From Chromera velia (taxonomy: Eukaryota > Sar > Chromeraceae), in assembly GCA_018398765.1 (NCBI GenBank), contig JAHBMJ010002764.1, positions 1 through 16,123 on the forward strand: 16,123 nucleotides of DNA. Direction: 5' to 3'. The notes under the pieces are model-generated. The model saw only the letters and a program-made list of their open reading frames with translations, was not told the origin of the DNA and made no database searches. This document shows, in pieces, positions 9,340-16,123 of this stretch (within the stretch, counting starts at the first letter, position 1; each line of letters begins with the position of its first letter). Position numbers and translations under genes: made by a program.

Positions 9340-10359
9340 GTTTCATACCGTGCAGTGACGAAGGAAGATTTTCACGAGGAGCTGTCTGCCTTTATTGACG
9401 GTAAAAACAATAGAGACGGCGTGCGATTGTTCCTGCAGTTGGAAGCAGACGTTAACGGGTTAGTTAGGGGTCAGTCAGCACTGCTGAAGGCCATCTGTGC
9501 TGATCGCATGGAAGGCTTTCAGATGCTGATTGATGATGTGGGCGTGGACTTGGAGGTGAGGGTGGGGCCAGGTTTTTCTGTCAGATCTTCGAATCAAGAT
9601 AAGGTCCTCCCTCCTCTCAAGATAGGGGACACTGCCGTGATGGCTGCCTATTGTCAAGGCCGGTGGGGCATGATTCCATCCCTGGTTGCCAAGGGGGCAG
9701 ACGTTGAAAAAGGGGATGAACAAGGCCGAAAGGCTCTTCAGATTGCCTGTGGAGCTGCGTACAATGTGCACGTTCGTCCTACTGTGAACGAGACCCTTCG
9801 GGTTCTCATCATGAAGACGAATTTGCATGTGATCCGAGAGGTGCTCTTGCACTTCTTCATGGAGCGGGGATTCGAACACTTGGCGGAGGTTTCCCTCTCG
9901 CGGGGGGTGGGTGTGAATGTGGTTGACCAGAGAGGCTGCACTGCTCTGTTCCATTCTACATAAAAAATGAATCCCAAACTCGTACAGCTGTTGGTTGACA
10001 GAGGGGCAGATATAAACAGGCGGGACACCTACGGCGATACAGTGCTGATAGAAGCCGTGAAACGTTACAGTAACTCCCCCGCTCTTGCGACCAGAGAAGT
10101 TGTGGAGATCCTCTTCAACCATGGTGCAGATATGAACGTTCAGGGGGAATTTGGACGTTCGGCGCTTCACTGGGCTGCAGAAAGGAAGATCGTCGAGATC
10201 GTCAAGCTTCTGCTTGAACACGGGGCCGACGTACAGCTGCGGAGCTTCTACGGAAAGACGCTCCTTGACTTGACAGGTGACTGTCATGCTGAGCTCGTGC
10301 AGCTGCTTCTGATTGGCGCCTCCACAGCAGCGATGGCCTCCTCCCCAAGCTTGGACTAG
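9340..10359 (+). pseudogene. Ankyrin-repeat protein gene fragment with an in-frame TAA
   Basis: One reading frame runs from after a TAA at 9337 to a TAG at 10357, broken only by TAA at 9961-9963. Both halves are in the same frame and encode ankyrin repeats, which fold as helix pairs and bind other proteins. Clear units are GDTAVMAAYCQGRW, DQRGCTALFHS, LVQLLVDRGADINRRD, TYGDTVLIEAV, FGRSALHWAAE and IVKLLLEHGADVQ. The stop falls in the first helix of a repeat: T-A-L to the following L-L spans 18 positions counting the stop, the normal spacing, so no bases were lost. No ATG starts the N-terminal half; the first in-frame ATG is at about residue 52 from 9355, and CCGTGCAG ending at 9354 could be an acceptor. 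A 5'-truncated pseudogene is likeliest. The alternatives are an 81-nt phase-0 intron (9907-9987) that removes the stop, or two separate ORFs, the second starting at ATG 9967. Confidence 0.6.
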
Positions 10360-11247
10360 AGCTCAGAGTCCCTCCTCAGACGGCGTACACAGCGCTCTGA
10401 ACGGTGGGGAATGAGTGCAATGGAGGCTTCGACTGGGCGTAAAAGGAGGGGATTGAGGAGTGTAGTTGGTGTAGTAGTTGGAACTTGGGAGTGTGACGGA
10501 GTGTTCATACCGAATCCTAGACCGAACTTTTGAATCAAGTTTTGACTATAACTATAGATGTCAATCTGATCTAGCAATTTGATGCAAAATCTGATGAAGA
10601 TGGTAGCAATCGATGCATTTCCGTGTTTTACTGTGTTGATTCTCTCACAGTGTAAAATGAAAGTAATTTTAATTCAAATTAAGTACTGTGTTTTAAACAC
10701 TGTCTTTCGGTATATTCTAGGGTTGATTGAAGTATATTTCTGTACTCTTGGGTAGGGTGGTTCTTTTTTTTAGTAGCAAAACTTTCAGTACTGTATAGTA
10801 TTCTAAACATTTTGCAAAAACAGGGCTTTACAATATTAAAATGGTTAGATTTTAGGCTTTTTCACAAAAAAAAAAATGATTTAGCTAAAGTTCAATTTCA
10901 CCTAACAATCCATAAGTTAACAATGTTATTTTTTTAACCTCTAGGTTATAACATCGATGTAAAACTTGAAAACTAGAATTGGAGCTAGAATTAGAAGTAA
11001 ATTATATTAATATTTAAAGGTTTAAACTTAAGTTTTTTTTCGATTTTTCGGTATTCCTGATACTTCATGTAAACCAAAAAGTGCAGAGACCTATAGGCAG
11101 AGCCTGAGGCGCTGTATGCATGACATCCATGACTTTAATATTCAAAATTCAATTAAGTATCATTTCTGAAACTCTAAACGCCTAGCTAGATATCGTCTAG
11201 CCAAACGCCTTATATAGGGTGATGGCGATGGTGCATGACCAACCAAT
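10360..11247. other. AT-rich stretch downstream of the ankyrin block, no gene seen
   Basis: The first 130 bases keep the balanced composition of the ankyrin block. From about 10500 the DNA is AT-rich with many short A and T runs. No long ORF, RNA gene or terminal repeat could be recognised. Confidence 0.5.
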
Positions 11248-11295
11248 ACTACTAATAGTAATGATAAGTAATAATAATAATGACAATGATAATAG
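11248..11295. repeat. Degenerate TAA/TGA trinucleotide tract
   Basis: A run of TAATAATAATAA-type units with TGA and TAG variants. It sits at the right edge of the AT-rich domain. Confidence 0.7.
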
Positions 11296-11613
11296 TGATT
11301 TCATTCACTACTACCAGACTAACATTGAGCTTCATTATTATATCTATTTTGATAGTAGAATCAGTGTGGATAGCTAACAACGCCGCAAGAGAAACGTCTG
11401 TCTGCCTTTCCGTTTCTCTGCATATATGCCTTTTCACGTACATGCATTGCCAAAGAGGCTCGGCACACGTCTGTGTCAAATGCTAACAAGATCGACTGGA
11501 AATGGGACAAACTAGGCATAGTACGATCACGAGAACATCACAGCGGATATGCCGTCTGATTTCTCAGTGGTGAGGGGTCTTTTTTCAAACAAATTTTCCG
11601 ATCTGATGTGCTA

Positions 11614-11768
11614 AGTGAGACAGAAAGACAGATAGACAGCCAGAGAGCCAGACAAATAGGCAGGTAGGAAGGTAAACAAAGAGACTGACACACAGATAAA
11701 AAGACAAACAGATAGCCAGACAAGCAAACAAACAGGCAAGTAGGAAGGCATACAGAGAGAGAGAGACA
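11614..11768. repeat. Degenerate GACA/GATA/GCCA tetranucleotide array
   Basis: Repeated CAGACA, GATAGAC, AGCCAGA and AACAGGCA words, diverged from a simple GACA repeat, ending in (GA)n. The long minus-strand ORFs here are translations of this repeat (Leu/Ser/Cys-rich) and are not genes. Confidence 0.8.
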
Positions 11769-12141
11769 CGGACCAACACGGACACTCTAACGACTGAAAC
11801 AGTTACTTAACAGAAGAATTCTGTGCATTTTTAGAAAGGGATGAAAAGGAAAGTAAACTGGCAAAGATTTTCAGATCGGTATGCAGTAATTAAGTAGTGC
11901 CCGTGCACAGTTGAGAAAATAAAAGAGTTTCAGAGAGGACAGGTGATGCAAAAGCAATCATACGAGCATGCGCATAGCACAATTTTATTCTCTGTTCCAA
12001 TGAATATCTGAAAAGATTATGCATTATATTGTTTGTCTGTTGTTTCAATCCGCGTGACACTGTGCTGTCTCTGCCAGTGAAGGTATGGGGCAACAATGAT
12101 CATACACTGAGTCAGAATCTCCTCTGATCCTCTCCGACCCC
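11769..12141. other. Stretch without a supported gene
   Basis: Non-repetitive DNA of mixed composition. A short minus-strand reading frame (12096-11890) without an ATG lies here and could belong to the same transcript as the possible exon at 12142-12519, but I found no phase-consistent splice pair to join them. Confidence 0.35.
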
Positions 12142-12519
12142 TCACACACAGACTTTTCTTTCATGTGTTTTCTGCAGTGTGTCTTTCCGACAGGGCATAT
12201 ATTCATCCATCCATTCATGAATTTCCTCAACCACATGAGCTCTCTCGTTCAGTCCAGCCTCGCACTGTGCGTTTGATATGGACAACAGCTTGACAATGTT
12301 AAGAAGTCTACTCTTCCTCCCGGAGTGCAGACGAAGACGAAGACGGGCCAGTGCCCTACCTCCATGCAGATAATGAAGGAGGCTAGATTGGATCAAGTCG
12401 TTGCAAGTGTAGATATGTGTAGATGGAAAACGCGGCGTCCTTGGAGCACTATGACGTAGAGATGGAGGCAGGCACTGTGTACAAATTTTAGCGAGTTCCT
12501 CCGCCCTTGTCCTATCCAA
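12142..12519 (-). CDS. Possible exon of an unknown protein
   Basis: A minus-strand frame of about 125 codons lies in an otherwise repeat-filled region. It begins at TTG rather than ATG, with an in-frame stop just upstream, so it is at best an internal or terminal exon. The text is not low-complexity: a helical basic stretch (ARLRLRLHSGRKSRLL), a Leu-rich segment (NIVKLLSI) and a Trp-containing acidic helix (VEEIHEWMDEYM). No convincing acceptor with a pyrimidine tract is seen. I do not recognise a family. Confidence 0.2.
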   Translation of the reverse strand: MDRTRAEELAKICTQCLPPSLRHSAPRTPRFPSTHIYTCNDLIQSSLLHYLHGGRALARLRLRLHSGRKSRLLNIVKLLSISNAQCEAGLNERAHVVEEIHEWMDEYMPCRKDTLQKTHERKVCV

Positions 12520-12583
12520 GGTGGGTCAGCTCTTCTCTTTCAAATTGGTGCAGGACGCATAAATTTTCCCTGTGAGAGTTAAG

Positions 12584-12648
12584 CAGACAGACAGACTATA
12601 AGACAGACAGACAGAAAGACAGACAGATAGACGGACAGACAGATAGAT
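12584..12648. repeat. (ACAG)n tetranucleotide tract
   Basis: ACAG units interrupted by CTATA and by GATAG and GGAC variants. Confidence 0.9.
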
Positions 12649-12915
12649 TTATCGATCTCCACAGTCTGCTCCTCTTTTTGAAGGCTTATATTTCTTTTGG
12701 GATTTTGTTTGTACGTCTCCATTCTTTTCCGTTAACTTCCTCTGCTGTGCTGCATGTTGAAGAGGCCAGAGGGTTCTCTGGTCGTGCTAGCAGAAAGACG
12801 AAAGGGGAGTCGGACAGTGAAGCAGCTGGGAGATAGAGACAATGCATGGTATGAATAATCAAATCAGCTTTTTGAGCTGATCGGCACATAGAAAGAAAGA
12901 GAACCACAGAGAGAG
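12649..12915. other. Spacer between repeats, no gene seen
   Basis: Moderately complex sequence between two microsatellites. No supported reading frame or RNA. Confidence 0.4.
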
Positions 12916-12929
12916 ACACACATACACAG

Positions 12930-12968
<39 letters not shown>

Positions 12969-12981
12969 GTTACACACACAC

Positions 12982-13022
<41 letters not shown>

Positions 13023-13050
13023 GAGAGAGAGAGAGAGAGAGAGAGAGGAC
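12916..13050. repeat. Compound (CA)n - (CA)n - (GA)n microsatellite
   Basis: CA runs at about 12932-12966 and 12971-13018, separated by GTGTTA, then (GA)n at 13022-13048. The Cys/Val and Leu/Ser minus-strand ORFs here are repeat translations. Confidence 0.95.
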
Positions 13051-13210
13051 AGAGAAAGACAGAAAGAGAGAGACCGAAGAAACACACAGACTGACAGAGA
13101 GAAGGTCAGACACAGAGTTGGACAGACTGTATGTTTCTTTCTTTCTTTTTCCTCCTTCTCCTCATGCACAGACAGACATTCAGGAAGTCAGACAGGCAGA
13201 AAGACAGACA

Positions 13211-13257
13211 TACACACACATGCATATATACATATATACACACACACACACACACAT

Positions 13258-13295
<38 letters not shown>
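13211..13295. repeat. Second compound (CA)n - (GA)n microsatellite
   Basis: CA and TATA-containing tract, (CA)n to 13265, then (GA)n 13266-13294, in the same order and orientation as the tract at 12916-13050. Confidence 0.95.
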
Positions 13296-13299
<4 letters not shown>

Positions 13300-13317
13300 C
13301 TTGATTGAGAGATAGAC

Positions 13318-13384
13318 TATATAGACAGACAGACACTGCCAGACAGACAGACAGACAGCCAGACAGACAGACAGACAGACAATA
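13318..13384. repeat. (GACA)n tract
   Basis: GACA/GCCA units preceded by GACTATATA and followed by a TTTCTTCTTCTCCC pyrimidine tract. Confidence 0.9.
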
Positions 13385-13476
13385 GTTTCTTCTTCTCCCA
13401 GACAGACTATAATATTATATTTCTTCTTTTTCTCCCTCCTTTTCTTCATCAACACAACAGACAAAAAGAAAGAATT

Positions 13477-13505
13477 AAAGAAAGAAAGAAAGAAAGAAAG
13501 AAAAA

Positions 13506-13537
<32 letters not shown>

Positions 13538-13538
13538 A
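13477..13538. repeat. (AAAG)n polypurine tract
   Basis: About fifteen AAAG units with one longer A run near the middle. A polypurine mirror repeat of this kind can form a triplex. Confidence 0.95.
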
Positions 13539-13831
13539 CAAAGATAAAAGGGCATCACCAACAATCAAACAGTGTGGGCAGGGGGCCTAAAAGGTAAGAG
13601 TTAAGCGCCCCTTGCCTCTCCACCTTCCGACGGACTTTCACAGTGTCACGTGTCACTGATCACTGGTTTTACATGCTAGTCCTCTGCTGCTTCCACTCAA
13701 GATAAGAAAAAAGAGAAAATTTTAAGAAGACAAGACAAAAAAAACCGACTAATCAAAAAAGAAAAAAGAAAAAAAGAAAACTGCACGTGGAGACCGACAC
13801 CGTCATGGTCTTCAGACAGGGGTGTGGGGGT
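13539..13831. other. Spacer between repeats, no gene seen
   Basis: Includes a balanced-composition patch at about 13560-13690 and then A-rich DNA with repeated AAAAAAGAAAA words. No supported gene. Confidence 0.4.
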
Positions 13832-13890
13832 GGACAGACAGACACACAGACAGATAGACAGACAGACAGAGAGGGAGAGAGAGAAACAGA
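13832..13890. repeat. (GACA)n then (GA)n tract
   Basis: GACAGACAGACA with CACA and GATA variants, followed by GAGAGAGA. Confidence 0.9.
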
Positions 13891-14180
13891 AAGGTGCCGG
13901 ACAGAAAGAAAGAAAGATGGACAGATGGACGAACAGCCAAAGAGGAAGAGGGAGGGAGAAATCGTCTGCATTGTTTGGTTAAACTTTTTTTTTCGTTCTT
14001 TCCTCATTCATTTCAAGCGCGAATTCAGGTAGAAAGGCAGACAGACTATCGATGTATAACTTTTTTTTTCTTTTTGGGGGGACAGACAGACACACAATGT
14101 GAGCTTTCCTCTCTTCTCTTCCCTTTCTTTGTCTTGACTCACAAGTCAAAACGGATCGGCAGATCTGATTCATACTATTA

Positions 14181-14300
14181 GAGACAGACAGACAGATAGT
14201 TTCACTCTGCCTCTATGTCTGTCTAGAAAAGGGATTATTTTATCTGCCTGTTAGATTCCCTGTCTGCCTGCCTCTGTCTGCCTGTCTATCTCTCTATCCA
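14181..14300. repeat. GACA tract facing TGTC/TGCC tract (inverted simple repeat)
   Basis: AGACAGACA at 14182-14190 is the exact complement of TGTCTGTCT at 14216-14224. Beyond it the plus strand becomes TCTG/TGCC-rich to about 14298, so the repeat changes strand here. Confidence 0.85.
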
Positions 14301-14682
14301 GAAAAATAATAGTGATCTTGTTTCAAAAAATCTCTGTCGTCTGTCAAAGTATTGCGAGCCTCTTGTCTACATTGTCTGACCAACAGTGTTGCTTTATGTT
14401 TTAGTCTCCTTTGTTTTTCGTTCCTTCCTTGCTGACAATCTACGTGAAAATCAGCAGACGGCGGGGAAGGGAATACGGACTCTCTCTGTGTGCCTGTATT
14501 CACCTGTCTGCATACAGAATATGACTTCCTTTGTTCTTTACAGGCAGGCAGTGAGCGAGTAAATCATTGAGACAAGCAAACAAACAGGCAGACTGAGTCA
14601 GGCAGATAGGCTGAGGCACAAACTTAATTAACAGACAAAGTCATTTATGTACTCACCCTAGATATGCAGGCTAGTATGCAGG
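14301..14682. other. Stretch without a supported gene
   Basis: Mixed sequence with a degenerate AGGCAG/CAGACTGA patch at about 14543-14640. No reading frame with clear splice sites was found. Confidence 0.4.
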
Positions 14683-14889
14683 TCATTTCAATCTCTAGAG
14701 AAAGAAACAAGAGAGACAGAGAGAGGAGGGGGAGAAGGGGGGAGGGGAAGAGTTTCTGCCACTTACCGTCACAGAAGAATCATATCCGGAAAAGAGGCTC
14801 GGCGGTGTCGCCGCCGATGGGAGCAGCTGGGGTCCAGGGTGCTGGTATATTCGGAGCCAGGTGGTCAGCTCTGAGAGAGCCTGGAGTGC
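14683..14889 (-). CDS. Probable last two exons of an unknown minus-strand gene
   Basis: Reading the minus strand, TTTTGATGCAG ends at 14890 and opens an exon 14889-14767 of 41 codons in phase 0 (ALQALSELTTWLRIYQHPG at its start). It ends at ACG|GTAAGT, a near-perfect donor. A 72-nt intron with a strong pyrimidine tract ends at TTTCTCTAG, and the next exon adds RLK then TGA (14685-14683). The protein segment has an amphipathic helix and then a Pro/Ser-rich tail; no family is recognised. An overlapping frame from acceptor TGCGCAG at 14967 is also open, down to a TGA near 14780, so which frame is used is uncertain. Upstream exons probably lie at higher coordinates, for instance within 15090-15375, but I could not fix their boundaries. 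Confidence 0.33.
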
Positions 14890-14969
14890 CTGCATCAAAA
14901 GGTCTCATACCAGTAGGCATCCTTGCTGAATCCCTCTTTGGAATTCTGGTCCGATAGGAGGAAAGGCTG

Positions 14970-15752
14970 CGCAAGAGACACAACTGCCATCACTGAACAA
15001 GAATCTCCACCCCCATTTATGTAGCTTAACAATTTCTTAGATTCTTCTTCTGTATTCTTCTTCAAGGGTGGATCCCCCCGGATGTTGCTACGGTTTTGTC
15101 AATCGCTTCTTTAGATCTAACCATCTGGTCAGGCGCCTGATGACTCAGTCTGTCTACGCCTCTGTAGCCTCTGCACACCCGAAGTATTCTTCAGAATCTG
15201 CGATTTTTAACTGAGACATCTGATTCACATTGTGTACCACTTGATCAGTGACACTCTTGTCGTTCCATGTCGTTCCTGCATGGAGACACGCGTGTTTGGC
15301 AACAGATGAAAATACGAAACATCCAACAATCATAAATTGTTGCTTTGTTGAAGCTTGTTCGTGAGAGGCAGACAAAGTAAACCTATGAAGCCGACTCGTC
15401 AGGGAATGACGATAACGCTGCCAAAAAAAATAAGCAGATGAGAATCGATGAGAATCTAGGATAAGAATTGGAAATCATCCGTCGATGAAGGAAAGATGTT
15501 TAATATTGAAAATCTGGTAGTTTAATCTGCATGAAGAGGTCAAATCTCAACTGACATGAACCATGGGTCCAGATCAGCCATCACTCTGGGGCGATGGCCT
15601 TTTCCAGAGTCTTGCCCTGTGGCGACCGTCCCATCATGCTGAACCGTTCCCAATAAAAATGAGAAGGTCTGGTTCGCGTTCAGGAATTTGATCTTTTGGG
15701 ATATATTAGGAGCAGACGCACTAAAACAAACCCTAGAACATTAAATTTTCTA
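14970..15752. other. Mostly unassigned stretch, possible upstream exons of the minus-strand gene
   Basis: Minus-strand frames in 15154-15333 (from ATG to TAG, with WNDKSVTDQVVHN) and 15081-15180 (MVRSKEAIDKTVATSGG) look protein-like but short and lack clear paired splice sites. The rest shows no recognisable feature. Confidence 0.25.
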
Positions 15753-16109
15753 ATGAGCGGAGCAAAGCCCTCAAAAGGAGATAGCAGGAGACTTGAAAAT
15801 CAGATCGACCGATGCGCTGCTGTTGTCCGAAGTTCGGCCCTTGCGGTGCCGATCTTGGAATATCCCGCCGCCGCGCGCAGTAAAGTCAGACCCGGTCAGG
15901 AAGTGCGTGACCGTGCGCGAATGCGAGCGACTGAGAGCAAAATGCAAAACGTGCAATTGAGCTCAAAAAGTAATTCTTCACATACATGCAGAAAAATAAA
16001 TGAAAGAGACTTGGATCGGAAAGAAACATTCAGAAGTACCAGGAGTGGGAATGGTGGACTGTCAGACTTTCTCTCCTGTAGGTACTGGACTGAAGTACTG
16101 ACTGACTGA
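15753..16109 (+). CDS. Possible small hypothetical protein or exon
   Basis: ATG at 15753 opens 118 codons to TGA. The product is rich in Arg, Ser and Lys (start MSGAKPSKGDSRRLEN) with no recognised domain. Its middle part overlaps a GC-rich island (about 15850-15930) in otherwise AT-leaning DNA. A CTCCTGTAG|GTACTG near the end might be an acceptor, so the ORF end may not be the real end. Support is only length and context. Confidence 0.2.
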   Translation: MSGAKPSKGDSRRLENQIDRCAAVVRSSALAVPILEYPAAARSKVRPGQEVRDRARMRATESKMQNVQLSSKSNSSHTCRKINERDLDRKETFRSTRSGNGGLSDFLSCRYWTEVLTD

Positions 16110-16123
16110 ACTTATTGTCTCAC

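Noticed and set aside
8400-11300. Retrotransposon or DNA transposon with coding capacity
   Set aside because: No reverse transcriptase, integrase or transposase motif and no long terminal repeats were seen; only a composition change supports insertion.
11538-11785. Minus-strand ORFs with Leu/Cys-rich membrane-like proteins
   Set aside because: They are translations of the GACA/GATA repeat; hydrophobicity is an artefact of the repeat.
12584-13384. CRISPR array
   Set aside because: Repeats are 2-4 bp simple units without unique spacers of constant length, and the genome is eukaryotic in style.
1-16123. tRNA or rRNA genes
   Set aside because: No B-box/cloverleaf or rRNA-like conserved stretches were recognised on either strand by eye; a covariance-model scan would settle it.

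Overview
The window looks like nuclear DNA of an intron-rich eukaryote. Genes have several exons joined at GT...AG sites, and donors often follow a GTNNGT pattern. Long proteins are interrupted by introns full of CA/GT microsatellites, and intergenic DNA holds long GACA, GAAA and CA/GA simple repeats. There are no operons, Shine-Dalgarno sites or bacterial gene spacing. TGCATG motifs clustered between two divergent genes fit an alveolate with ApiAP2-type regulation, for example a chromerid alga such as Chromera. That assignment is inference from style, not from a marker gene.

Layout. Positions 1-1301 (minus) hold the 5' part of a secreted-protein gene: a signal-peptide mini-exon, a 43-nt exon, a long exon, and a fourth exon running off the left edge with a possible concanavalin A/laminin-G-like segment. 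Positions 1302-2007 are a divergent intergenic region with a dense TGCATG cluster and a TATA-like stretch. Positions 2008-8075 (plus) hold the main gene. I assembled about five exons whose phases agree, giving a protein of about 1485 residues. It has three spaced BRCT-like tail motifs, an RPGTS-containing linker, a CX2C...CX2C zinc-binding candidate, a SKICH-like beta-sandwich candidate, an IQ motif and an acidic tail. One intron contains a compound (CT)n(GTGTGC)n(GTGTGTGC)n tract that creates false ORFs on both strands.

From about 8400 to 11300 the DNA becomes clearly AT-rich. Inside it, at 9340-10359, lies an ankyrin-repeat coding block of ordinary composition. It has no start ATG and one in-frame TAA in the middle of a repeat. 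It reads as a 5'-truncated pseudogene unless an 81-nt phase-0 segment is spliced out or the stop is read through.

From about 11600 to 14300 the window is dominated by simple repeats with a recurring CAGA-tract / CTATA / pyrimidine-tract arrangement. A small island at 12142-12519 could be a minus-strand exon. From 14683 to the right edge the DNA is less repetitive. A minus-strand terminal exon pair with a good donor and acceptor is supported at 14683-14889, and a weak plus-strand ORF lies at 15753-16109.

Exon boundaries come from reading splice sites and phase by eye; no transcript or homology search was available.
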